A stretch of 64,000 nt of DNA from Mytilisepta virgata (lineage: Eukaryota; Mollusca; Bivalvia; Mytilida; Mytilidae). Made by a program: the position numbers and the translations under genes. The stretch is from NCBI GenBank assembly GCA_028015205.1, contig JAPWFG010000020.1:124001-188000 (forward strand), in the 5' to 3' direction. Below the pieces are notes generated by a model that saw only the letters and a list, made by a program, of their open reading frames with translations, searched no databases and had not been told where the DNA came from. Shown here piece after piece: positions 12,600 to 25,800 of this stretch (the stretch's first letter is position 1; every line of letters begins with the position of its first letter).

Positions 12600-13925
12600 A
12601 GTCGTCGGATAATAAACATGTTCTCTGTACTAGTAGACTTGAACTCCAGTCAGGCAAACCTTGAAGGAATATTTTAAAATATATAATAGAAAATTTAGTA
12701 TCCATTGTCAATTACTCTTTAATTCGCGTGTCCAATAACTGTACACTGTTTCTTATCAAAAAGCGGTGTATTATTTAGCTTTTTATTATAGATATCTGGT
12801 AAATAAGGGTACGACGCGGAATGAATTCTCAGTAAAATGAACATGATACAGGGTATTGGCGGAAAAGTTGAAAAACCTATGATTTATTGAAGGGGCATTA
12901 TGGTTACAAAAATGTATATCTACGTTAATTGATTGTGTTCTAAGATGTATACTTATACCCATGATATATAATGAAACTGCATTTTGGTTGTAAAAATATA
13001 TAACATGGTTATTTTATTGTGTTGTGTTTTAATTTGTATATATATTTATTCTACGCATTAGTTGTCTTTTATAAGTTCTCATGGAATAAAGGTTCATATG
13101 AGCTATTGCCATCACTTGGCATCCGTCGCCCGCATGTAAAATATTATATTTTAATCTTTTTCTCCGAAAGCATTGAACAAATTTGGACACTTGGGAGCCG
13201 CTAGGTTCTGAACTGACGTTTTATTTAATAAATTTGCTGTTTGTTTATCTTTTATTATATCGAATGTTTCGAAATGTATACTGTGATTATTTGCATGAAA
13301 TAGCTCCTTGTTTGAAGTGGCTTGTGGGCTGTGTGTCAGGCAAGCTTGAAAAGGTTATTTGGACTCAGAGGATTCTCAGATTGAGATACAAATGAACAAC
13401 ACAGAATTAAATTGTTATCTTTAAATACATCTCTTCAGAGTTTATTTACTTGGCGAAGACATTGCTTCCAAATACCTTTTTTAGACTATCAAGTTAATAA
13501 TTCAAAAAATGCCTTCAGAATAGCATTCCTGATGCATCTGCTGGCGAACTCCAAGTCTCCGAAGATATTACCAGCTAGGTTGGCATACTTAATTTGCTCT
13601 TCGACATTTTGGATAATTGTTTTGGTTTTCAGCATTTTCGGCCTTGAGCACAACTGATGAGTGTAAAATCGACGAAATATGCAAATTTTGTATATCAATA
13701 GAATTTATTTTTTTTCTCGTATTGAACATTAGGAACATTTGAACTGTATCGAGGCCACGAGTTAAGCAATACAAAAGGTCTGACAACTTGGTGATGTCCA
13801 GAACTCTTTATTCGGTGTGATACATTTTTAAAGTCCACTTGTCTGATACTACCTGTTAAACAGAACTGAAATTTGATATAAGGACTAAAATTTATTTTGA
13901 TACCAATAGTGTACAAGTCAGTTCC
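12600..13925. other. Noncoding DNA with small repeat fragments
   Basis: No supported exon. A short fragment of the GCTCACCTG repeat ('gagctattgccatcacttgg', then 'catccgtcgcccgcatg') lies at about 13098-13137. A reverse-oriented fragment of the GTGCACATTTCGTC family lies near 13630-13690. Confidence 0.5.
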
Positions 13926-13929
13926 GAAT

Positions 13930-14620
13930 TATAATGCTCCCCCCCTGGTAATTTTTGGCCTGGTTACAAGGAGTGAAGTCTGGGTTATTGTATGGTGAAT
14001 GTCGGGCCGTCGGGCTTGGAGTAGGTCCCCTTTTTTGTGTAATTAACTCCTCCTACAGTTTTCAATCCAGAGCCTTCAAACTTAATTGGTAGAGTGTTTG
14101 TATATATAACGGACATGTGCACCTAATATTATGGATACATTTGGAAAATTTTTGCGGAATTTCAATATTGTGAAACAGTCAATTTTTAGCAACATTCTTT
14201 AAGAAGGGTACCTATTTTGTGTAATCTTACAGTTTTCAATCCAGAAACTTCAAACTTGGTAGAATGTTTGTATATATATTGGACATGTGCACCTTATATT
14301 ATGGATTCATTTTGAATATTTTTGCGGAATTTCCAGATTGTGAAACTTAGTCAATTTTCAGCAACATTCTTTAAGGAGGGTACCTATTTTGTGTAATCAA
14401 CTCCTACAGTTTTCAATCCAGAATCTTCAAACTTGGTAGAATGTTTGTATATATATTGGACATATGCACCTTATATTATGGATACATTAGGAACACTTTT
14501 GCAGAATTCCCAGTTGCTGTAACATTAAATATTCTTATATTTCATCAATTACAATATTTACCAATTTCCTCTCCTTAGTCATTGTTAAGTTATGTAACCA
14601 GGCCATTTGATTCTTTGACC
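13930..14620. repeat. Repeat element with three ~175-bp internal units
   Basis: Three tandem units begin with 'tttgtgtaat' at about 14034, 14215 and 14388. Each contains 'acagttttcaatccaga', 'cttcaaactt', 'ggtagaatgtttgtatatat', 'ggacatgtgcacc' and 'tattatggata'. The spacing is about 181 and 173 bp. Flanking 'cctggttac' (near 13960) and 'gtaaccaggcc' (near 14595) are inverted matches that may mark the element ends. No protein signature. Confidence 0.7.
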
Positions 14621-14639
14621 CATTTTTATTATTATCTTA

Positions 14640-16840
14640 TTATTAACCAAAGATGAGGTTGGAATATCTTGTCCGCAAAGTTAAGGTATAAATAATATCA
14701 AGTATTCAAAATGGTATCTTGTGCCTAATTTTAGATTGCCCTCTGTTATTATACTTAGCCAACAGAATAAGGCTGGTTTGTGATTGCGATGTCAAGGTAG
14801 CTTCGGAGTCTAGATCTCTATATTCATAGACTTTTATACATGTGTCGTGAATCAGGTAGAAATGCTACAATAGCAGGTCAGGATTTCACACTTGCTTCTA
14901 TTTCAGTTGTGCATAATTACTCTATATATTATAATATAAAAGATTATGCCGAGCGCATAGATATAAGCCTTGTATCTTTAAAGACAATATGTCATAATTT
15001 ACACGCCAATAATAAAGTAAAATGTCTGATGCGTTTAGGTGGCGGTATTGATGCAAGACGTGAAGTACCTTATTTATAACAGACTCAGTGCCTGGAGTCA
15101 CTTGCTACCAATAGTTCATATTGTTACGTATCTTTATACCATGAAGTTTTAAATTCTACGGGGACATTTGTTTAAATTTCTGTTTGTTTGAAACACTTAT
15201 TCATTTTGTAACAATGGTCCCCTTTCCGTAATTAAACGTAGACTCCAACTGTCAATCACATTATTCACAAAACTGAACTTAGTTTAGTATCATCCTCCTT
15301 AGTCAGGGTTTTGTATCCACGTTCGTTCCTACAAACCCCTGACATCACACATTCATATTTTGCGGGCCGAAGTGAACGTTTTCATTCGTACTTCACAAGG
15401 TCAAAAGAGAATCCATTTGCGTCGTAGGTAGAATTTTCTTGGTCACACACTAGGGCTGGTATCAGTTCCAAACCCATAGTCGTACAAAACATGCATATGT
15501 TTTCTAGAGATTAAAGATTTTTATGAATTAAGGTATCATTTATATTAAGATTATGAGCAGTAATATCTATCAAGATATATTTATGAAAAGGACACCCTTT
15601 AAACAAAACCGCGCAAGCAGATAAAAAGGTTGAGGTACTGCTTCTGAGCGGAAAACATATCTTTTTAAATACCAGTTGAAACCGGAAGGAAATTCAGTTT
15701 TGTTTCCTATTTGCCTATAACATGTATAAGTAGAGATGTGTCATTAACAATATTATAATTACTTGATAGGAAGTTATCAGTATTACAAAATCAGTAACGT
15801 TTCCTTTAATTGCACATGCTACGTGTGAATTTTTTGTTCATTTTCATCAACGCACATGTAGTTACGTCAAAATAATGTAATAGTCATTGTGATTTATCTT
15901 ATGTCTAACACCTGCATTGAGATTTATGCACTCAATAATCCATAAAGTATCTTGTATCACTCGTTTGACAGTCTTATTCAATAAAATGTCAACAAATTGC
16001 TTCCAGACAATTAATTTTCAACTTTAGAGAAACCTAACCTTTTATCACAATTACGTACATAAAAGATGTTATATGACAATTTGTGGTCAACAACTCATTT
16101 TGTCAAGAAAATTATACTGTAAGAAAAGACATTAAACATCAAACAAATATTCTTTGAGAGTGCAGGAGATTAATTTGGACATACATGTAAAAAAAAATAA
16201 TTAAAATTAAAATCTATTAATGAAAAAATACAAGGAATTAAATACATTACAAATTGAGTAAACGATATATTTTAAATATATTTTTTTTTTAAATTGAACA
16301 GTTCAATTTCCTTACTAGGCATGAAATCTGTTATGAAAACTTCAAAAGAAATAATTTTTTATTATTTGTTGTCGTGAAAAAAAAATGGAAGAACAACTCC
16401 AAAAACATACTTCAAAAGAGGCCTTATTTTAATATCGTTAACATTTATTGAAGTTTACATTTACACTTGTGCTGAATTTGGTATAAATTGTTTTATAAAT
16501 TGTTTTTATGATATGCTCAATTTGTTATTCAAAAATAAAAAATAATATTGAAATATTCCACTGAGTAGTATACACATGAACCAGTGACCTACATGTACAA
16601 TGCAGATTCTTTATTTAATTAAATGTTGTAAACACGATGGACAGTATCTCAATAATTAAACAGCAAATTAATACTGTCAACTGTCAGATGAACATCGTTT
16701 GTATAACACTGCTACATATAAAACAACAATAAAACAAAATCTTATGCGTGAAAACAATACCTTGGTGTGATGGAATTTGACAAGGATGTTTGTTCTGCCC
16801 TTGTCTGTTAAAGATTTGTCAGTGGTCAAAGGAGGTTATC
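14640..16840. other. Noncoding DNA upstream of gene A
   Basis: AT-rich sequence with no supported exon. One 79-codon frame at 14840-15079 has no recognisable features and is recorded among the rejected items. The last ~150 bp probably contain the promoter and 5' untranslated region of gene A. Confidence 0.4.
16717..16723 (+). promoter_or_regulatory. Candidate TATA box of gene A
   Basis: TATAAAA, about 120 bp upstream of the inferred start codon at 16841. In DNA this AT-rich, chance occurrence is likely. Only the position makes it a candidate. Confidence 0.2.
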
Positions 16841-16870
16841 ATGGAATGGACTAGTAGATATCAAGATAAG
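16841..16870 (+). CDS. Gene A exon 1 (start codon, MEWTSRYQDK)
   Basis: An ATG followed by nine codons ends at AAG before a strong GTAAGA donor, phase 0. The peptide resembles that of the minus-strand exon at 60204-60236 (shared W-x-x-R-[YF]-x-x-K pattern). This comparison is the main reason for choosing this start. Confidence 0.75.
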
Positions 16871-19800
16871 GTAAGAAGTTTTAACAACTTATCGAAAAAA
16901 ATTAGATTGTTCATTTGATAGAAAAGGGATTTATTCTTAATACAATATTCATATACAGCTCTTAAGCAAAGGAACAATTTCTTTTCTTCATACCTAATCG
17001 TTCACTGTTGTAAATTAATTTTAAATTCCTAAAGGTATGAACATCTTAGTATTAGATATTGAAATCTTTTAAATACAGAAAACTGTTTGTTATTGATTAT
17101 TCCGACAAAGAAAAAACCCTTAACTCTACGGATTTTTGACGGGGGGTGTGCGGAAATGGCCTAAGAAAGGATACCCGAGCAAATACTAGAATACATGTCA
17201 ATAATATACCGGAAAAATTTTTTTTTATGAAAATACCTACCCGCAAAACATCGACTGCTTATCGAAAAAGCACACACGAACTTATACTAATGTTTATATA
17301 CAAATATCTGAGGAATTTAATAGGACTCAATTTACAACCCGAAGGAATATTATTTTTTTTAAAACATACCCCGAATTAATACCAAAAATCAGGAAAAAAC
17401 CCACCCAAATTTTCCGCACATCCCTGTATATGTTTATAAAGGTAGTAACCCCCCCCCCCCCCCGGGAGAAAAAATGGATCATGCAACACTTTTGCAAAAA
17501 TAAATTGAAATAAAAAATATAAAACAAATATGAATAATTAAAGGAATTAGAAGGTAAAATATATGTTGTACTTCACTTTCTTCTTATTTTAAATGAGAAT
17601 GATATTAAGAATAACCTCGAACACATTTTGTTTTGCAACATTTTCAGATGCCAAGTTTGATGCACTGCTTATCTGAATTCAATTCCAGCAGCACAGGCAT
17701 CCGCTCTGTGGCAGCAAAAACTCTTAATCAACTCAATGTTTATTTTTTTGACATATATTTCATAAATGACTAACATTTTTACAATTTAGTGGCCTCGTCT
17801 AACTGCTTTGTTTCGTCTTGGTGACCAAGAACCAAATGGAATTGAGGATCCTGTTCAGGGATATGGACCCCCTCATCCAGATGGCGCTGGTTATTATAGA
17901 TACTATGTCCATCCAGATGATATTAGAGCTAACAGGGATATGAATGCTTACTCAATGAGCCAAACATCGAATGAATCCAACAGATCCAGAAAGCCTCCAT
18001 TTTGTGGATTATGCCTAGGAACTATGCTCATTTTCAGTTTTGCTGCTGTTATATCTGTCTCTGTCATCTTGTCTATTCTCTGTAAGTCTTACTAATACCT
18101 TGATTACTATATTTTACTCATACCAAATTGCATTAACATAAAAGTTTTTTTCCCCAAAAGATCTTTACTTCATAAACAATATGGTCTGAATTTAATTTGT
18201 CTAAATTATATATCTGTCAGCTAATAAGTTATGTTTTACATGTTAAATGTTTGGTTTGCAAAATTGTTCTTCGGAAGTTTGATCGAAACACATACAATGT
18301 ACAGACTGTGATGCACTATAATTTTGTTTTAATCAGAATCTTTCTTGGAAGAGAGGATTCATCATTTACCATATACATGTAGGAATAAAATATAGCTGTT
18401 AACAATTTACTGCTTAAATTAACATAAATATTAGTATTCGTTAGACATAGTATAACGTGAATGTGAAAATGAAAACAAACTTGTTGCTTGTTGAGCCCAG
18501 AACAACAATTTTGTAATGCACTGTTATACAATGAGGATGTTGAAACATAAGTTTACTTATTCTAAAATAATATATTTTGTATAAGTTTTTATGTCTTTAA
18601 GCATATGGATTAATTGCTCCTCTTTTTTAAGAGTTTGTTTGGATTTTTATTGTTCAACTTCAAACAGGTCCTGGGCGTGTTTTATGGTACAGTTTTTTAA
18701 TTGTATTGACCATTTTTTAATGAACGTCTATTCTTGTATTTTATGCAATTGGCATTTGAGCAAAGGCTTGCTAGTTTAACTCGCCATACTTTTACACAGA
18801 AGCCTTTGTCAGGGGTTGATTTTCTTTGTGTTAGTTATTATTTCAAGCATCTGATTATTAAGGTTTAATTTCCTTACAAACTGTTTATGTTGTGTCATTA
18901 AGAGCAATTACGAAGTATATTTGAAAGCTGTACAGTGACCTATTTGTGAGTTCAGGGTTGTTGTCTTTGACAATACCAATTAACTCATTGTTTTACTGTT
19001 TCTATGTATATAAAATTAATTAGTCATAATTAAATTTTATTGTAAATTAATTATAGGGACAGAACCACAAGATGTACGACTGTCATCATCTAACGGTATG
19101 TACGATATGTTATAAGTAATTTTCATACGTCTAAAATAATGTTTTTATGTGAGTAAAATAAAAATTCGGATCATAGGAATTGAGATGGATCTTCATACAT
19201 TATATTATATTATCATGTACCGATAGTATGCATTTTTGTTTTAATGAATGGGATTTTATATCACTGGAATAGAAATATCCAAAATACGCTAGAGTATAAA
19301 TTGTATTTATAAACATCCTATGTAACATGCATACATCTGGTCTGCTGGATTATCAAGATATCTATCAGAGTTATGTATAGATGGGGCAAATTTCCACAAT
19401 GGAATAATTTCGGACTAAATGCATTTCGCCTACCGTTGTACTCACATTACCTCAATCATATACAACTATCTCTCCACTTGTTAAGGATTTGTAAAAAAAA
19501 AAGATGATTCATTATCATTATAAATATTTCGGTGAATTGTTATATATGTGGTCTTTAATGTCAAATGGATCATTGTGTGATTAAGTTCATTTGTGCCATT
19601 AAAGATAGGACAAGTAAGGACAAGAGAAATAATTATCTCAAACTGTTGTCATTTAATATCTTGTTATGACGATTATTTACATGTATGTCTTTGAGATAAC
19701 TAGTTCTTTTGTAATTGTTTACCAATACACATGTATTTACGGCATATTTCCGATCATTGACACAACCATAACATATATATCTACTGAAATTTTTATCGTT

Positions 19801-22800
19801 ATTTCATGTGTAAATATGTAATAGATGTCACCGTGTGTGTTATTTAAGACTATGAAAACATTTTTAAAATCTGTTGATTTGCCTCCTCTAAGTCTTTTTT
19901 CTGGGTTATGATAGATACCTCATGGTCTTCAGTCTAAAGTGAAAAATGCAGTCATATATGCATTTCGAGTTACTGAAATGGTATTAAATAATTCATAAAT
20001 GCTGGGTCTAGTAAATTTGTTCGAGAATTTAGGAAATTGGTGTTTAAAAAACAGACATTGGACATGGTTCGAAAAATCCATTGTGTTCGAGCTAGCAGAG
20101 TTCGAGCCACCGAGATTCGACTGTACTTTTAACGTAAAATTTATTCGTAAATGCACTGACATCGGATGCTTAAGCTTAGAAATGTACACACTGCCGATTC
20201 TAATATACTTGTACATGGAAATACTATTTCTGAGTATTGTGTTTCAAAACAGTATCCGACCAGCAGCAATAACTGATTTGTTAAATAGAACAAATGATCA
20301 CATTTTCGATTTGAGTTCTAAATAAAGTACCATCGTTCATTATTTTTACCATTAGTGGGAATACATTCCTTGTACAATTAATCATACTGCTTTTTAACTC
20401 ACTTGACCAACAGGGCCATGTGAGCTATTGCCATCACTCGGCGTTCGTCGTGATAAACTTTCTTTTCAAGATCTTCTCCTCTGAAACCAATGGGTCAATT
20501 GGATAAAAACTTGGCAGCAATGGTCCCTAGGTGGTCCTCTTTCTTTTTACTAAATGATCTTGTCTGAAACCACTAGGCCAATTGGATCAAAACGTGCCAG
20601 CAATGGTCCTTAGTTAATCCTCTTTCAGAATTGTATTCGATGACCCCGCCCGCTATACAAGATGGCCGCAAGAGCCGAACAAAGTTCAAGATAGGATCCT
20701 ATGGAAAATTATTTAAAGCCGAACATAGTTTAACATAAGACCATATGGATAATTTATTTAAAGCTCTTATTGTCTGAAACCTCTAAGCCAATTGGAACAA
20801 AACTTGGCAACAAAGGTCCTTAGGTGGTCCTTTTTTAGATTTGTATCCAAGATGGCCACCAGAGCCGAAAATATTTTAACATAGTACCCTATGGGAAATT
20901 ATTTAAAGATCTACTTGTCTGAAACCACCAGACCGAATGGAACAAAACAATTGGCAGCAATGGTCCTTAGGAGGTCCTTTTTTTAGAAATATACCCAATG
21001 ACCAAACCCGTCACCCAGGATGGCTGCCGGTGTCGATCATAGTTTAACATAAGACCCTATGGGAAATTTACTTAATGAATTTGTCTGAAACAATGAGGCC
21101 AATTGGAACAAAACTTGGCAACAATGGTCCTTAGGTGGTCTTTTATAATTGTATCGGATGACCCCATCCGCAATCCAAGATGGCCGGAAGATCCGAACAT
21201 GCTTCTTAAGACGTCCTCTTTCAGAATTATATCCGATGACCCGGCCCTCTACTCGATGACTCTGTCGGCCACCCAAGAGGACCACCAGGGCCGAACACAG
21301 TTAAACATAGTTACCTGTAGGAAATTTACTAGTCTGAAACCCCTGGGCCAAATTGAACAAAACTTTAGAGCAGTCCTGTGTTGGTCCTCTTTCAGATATG
21401 AATCCGATAACCCGGTCCGCCATTGAAGATGGCTGCGAGCTGGCCCCTAAACAATAATGTATACTTGTTCAGCAAAATGGACGGCACACTAAACTCAGAA
21501 ACATAAAAATGAACCAAAATTAAAAAAACACACAAGACTAACAAAGGCTAGAGGTTCCTTACTTGGGACAGGCGCAAAAATGCGGCGGGATTAAACACGT
21601 TTTGTGAGATCTCAACCTCTAACCAATGTGTAATAAACAAACACACAGCTATACACACAGTAAAACTCAGTTCAAAATATCTTGAGTCCGATGTTTAAAA
21701 AGGTAACAGAAGAAACTAGGCAAAATGACAATGATCGATATATACTAACAAAGGACTACTAGCAGTTACTGACATGCCAACTTCAGACCTCAATTAAACT
21801 GATCGAAAGATTATGTCTATATCATATAGAAAATCAGCCACAATCCCTCCCGTTAGGGGTTTAGTATCATGCCATCATAAATTATACGAGAAGAACATAA
21901 CCCGTATCATGTCAACAACTGGTTTTAGAATAAATGTGTTTATTTCCGATGCAAAGACCCTAAGAGTGAATCAATATTAATTCCAAAAATGCCATCTTTT
22001 ATGACTTGACAACAGAATCATAACTACAATGTATATCCCTTGTGGATAAGTCTGTTTAAAGGTTTGGTTAGCTTTTCAGGTAAATGACGACATTTTTGTG
22101 CTTTGTATAGAATATTACCATAAAAGATGGGGTGTGAAATACCTGAACATATAAGATGTTTGCACATTGATTTATATTTACGAATGAAGTCCTTGTACCG
22201 ATGATAAAATTTAGTAAAATTTTTGACAAGTTTGTGATATCGAAATCCCTGGCGTAATAATTTTTCAGTAATGCAGAGATTTCTTTCGTTAAAATCAAAT
22301 ACCTTGTTACATACACGAGCGAATCGAACAATTTGAGATATATAAAAACCATACGATGGTGCCAAGGGAATGTCGCCATCTAAAAACGGACAATTGACAA
22401 TAGAAAATGAAAAATCACCTCTCTTATCGTATATTTTATACATGTATATTCTTTTGACATAATTATGCTATTTTAACATCAAACATTAGGTTTACACGCG
22501 TGTCTAATTCACACCAGTTATACGATAAAAAAATAGTATATTTCATTAAAAATAATCCAGCAAATTTTAGATAAATTGTAAAATTATCGTAAATATAATT
22601 TTATAATTTTTTAATTTTTTACTGTCATTTAAGACACTGAAGCACGTTCACCTACAGAGAATGATCCTTCCAAGAATAAAAACAGAGAAAAAGAAATATC
22701 TTCAAATATTTGCAGACTCGTACGTAATATTATATTTACCAATTGTTAATTGTTTCGATGCAAGTTACCTAAATTCCATTTTCATTAGATCTATGTGTCT

Positions 22801-25800
22801 ATGTGTATATATATTACCATAGAAGAAAACAACTTAACAGATGAAAAATATCAATCGCCATGCAAAGTATACAAGGTTACCGTAATAATACATATTCAGT
22901 GAAACATTTCGTCGATTTACTACCCATAAGTTAAGACCTGAAATGTTAAAAGCCTAAATAATACTTTAATTAAATTACCAAGGTGGCCAAAACCATCTAA
23001 GAACAGAGTTTAACATGAGGGAGATACTTGTCTGAATACACAAACACAAGAAATATGTTTTTGTTACAACACGTACAAATGTAGTGTTAAATTTTTAACA
23101 CAGAAACTTTGAAGTATCATTTTCATACTAGAATCGAAATACTAACAACAAGTGAATTGGAGTGGACCAGCAGAGGTATCGACCCAAGAGTGAAAAATTA
23201 AAACATCCAAACAGTGATTAATACATGTACTTTCTTCTCGATTTACAGCTTTTAGAAGCTGCTGAAGATTGTAATTTGTGACCAGGAAAGTGGGCATTGA
23301 ACATAATTTTCCTTTACATAACTATAAAGAGAACACTTAAATTTTGGTTCTTCTGTTGTTCATTAGAAAAATAATTCAACAGAATGTATCATTAAACCAT
23401 TACATGCATTACTCATCAACCTATAAATGTACATTATTTTTAAATATTTTCATATTTAATTTTCAGATGAAATCAGCTTTAGAACGAAGCAAAATTACTA
23501 CAACGGACAAACGATTAAAGCATTGTAATATTTCATTGACATCAGAGTAAGTTGAAAATAATTTATGTTAACTTGTCTGAATGCAGAAATACAAGAATTA
23601 TTCAGGAAGTGAAAAAGGTATTTAATACAAAGTCAAATTTTTTATCAGTCATATTCAATATATAACACGATAACAGCAGAATATCGAAAATTGCATGAAC
23701 TCTAGATTAAATGAGACTAATTGCTTCGACACGTGTAGGAAAAAACAAGTTGCAGCAAATGAACTTAATATTGCATTAATTTACTCTTAAAAATGTACAT
23801 TGTGGATGTTGCTTATTAAACAATTGTTACTGTATGATAATTTACCTATTTTTAGGTAATGTTAGCCTATTTTTATTGTAGGAATGATTTCATTCATGTA
23901 AATCTATTCCTTGAAGTTGGAAATAATTTCTTAAAAGGTGATATTAAATTTGAGAACGGAATTCCAAAAATTCATTTAGAAAACTCAACTCTCCAAGAGG
24001 ACATCACACCAATCGTGGAATCTTCAACTAGATCATTACTTTTAACAACAATCCAAAGCAAAGCGACTGAAGAGACTACCCCAGAAAATGTCCTCCATTT
24101 AACTCCAGGTGATCTTCAAAATTTGGAAAATATCATGAGAATATCAAATTCAACCCCGTTTACTTCTTCAGAATCTCAACAATTCAACAAAACACTTCTG
24201 TCAGGCCTGTCCAAACTTCCACTGGATATACCATTGAACACTATTGGATTCAATGATTTTACTACTCAGGATATGTCAAAAGAAAAAGTCATACCGGAGA
24301 TGTCTGTGATTCCAGTAATGAATGAAAACAGGAAACACAATTTAATACGAACAGAAGAAGAGGACAATTCAACACTAACCGAATTAAATAGCCTTGGTTT
24401 TGACTTCTCTGATTTATCATTATTTGATCAAATAGTCACTGATCCGACTGAGATGACAGAAAAATCTACTTCAAATCAAAATAGGAATGAGACGTTTCTA
24501 CAAAATAGTTCAACGTCACAACTAGGAATGTCAACAGTGGGTACAGAAGATACAAACCTTTCTCTAGTGACTTCTAATTACAATTCTTCTGCTGTTAGTG
24601 AAAACGCTAACGTAGTTACTGATACAGTATCGGTGACAGATTTCCCAACAGCAATAAATACTAAAGCTTCATATCAACTCACTTTTACCGATCAGGAATC
24701 TATTACGACAAGTACAGTGCAACATATGCGATTTCCAGAACAGCCAATATTAGGGCATCTTATTGAAGACCTTTTTAATAAGACAGCAGTGGAAACACAA
24801 AAGGAATCAGAAAAGAACGTCATACATAACGTTAGTGAAAAGGAAGATTTAGCTACGTCGTCAAATAATGTAGTGCCCATCCAGTTTACATTAACCACAA
24901 TACGGGATGTATCTATAGAGAATATAACAGTACTTGATAATTCGGAGGATAAGACCGAAACAAATAATAATAAACTACGGCTGATAGAATTAAAAAGTTC
25001 TGAAAATGATACAAATATGTTAGAAAATACAGCTTTAACTTTCCCACCTTTTGATAACTTGACATTTCCCGAAGTAAAATTCATAAACAATACTTGGACT
25101 ACCGATTATATGGCTAATGTTACAACTACCACTGGTACATCCTCCATTTCACTGGATACCAAAGTCGAAATATTAGATAGTGTCGTCAATACAAATAGAA
25201 TATCAATACCATATGATACATCCAATATATCTGTACATAATATAACTAATGATAGTGTTGAGAGGATACCAGACCTAAATGATGTATATACAGTAAATGA
25301 AACCAACCATTCCACTGTTTTAGGGAGTATATTAATACTTAATAATATATCCAACATATCTGCATCTAATGAATCTAACGATACCAAAAAGAGGTTGCCT
25401 AATGATAAATCCAATATATCTTTAACCAGCAAAAGGTACAAAAATAAAGAGACAATTGACAATTTATCTACGATTAATGGTTCATATGACACCCCGGAGA
25501 TACTATCCATATTTAGTGACAATTCCTACTTATCAACAAAAAACGAATCTAATGATACCACAGAGAAGAATACAATACTTCATGACATATCCAAAATATC
25601 TATGAATTATGAAACTAACGATACGTTGGGCAAAATAAACGATTCCATATCCACAACAACCGAATCATACTATAGAATATCAACAGTAAATGTCATGTCT
25701 GATCGTTCAACGAAGAATGAAACGTATGAGACAATGGCGAGGATGTCAGTATTCAATGATATATCTACGATAAACAGCACAGAGATGCCAATAGTTGATG

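Larger units (their letters stand above)
19096..22633. other. Gene A intron 3 with repeat insertions
   Basis: A 3.5-kb intron. It contains the third ~200-bp tandem repeat block (20400-21430) and a retroelement fragment on the minus strand (21440-22443), both listed separately. The rest is AT-rich and uninformative. Confidence 0.6.

Noticed and set aside
14840..15079. 79-codon frame beginning MCRESGRNATIAGQDF
   Set aside because: It reads somewhat like protein but has no recognisable motif, splice context or partner exon. I could not separate it from a decayed transposon remnant.
17444..17465. Poly-C/G tract as a regulatory or assembly feature
   Set aside because: It is a simple homopolymer within gene A intron 1, with no evidence of function.
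23859..23881. ATG at 23859 as the start of the giant gene A frame
   Set aside because: These codons are intronic polypyrimidine sequence before the acceptor at 23881. The upstream exons join in phase.
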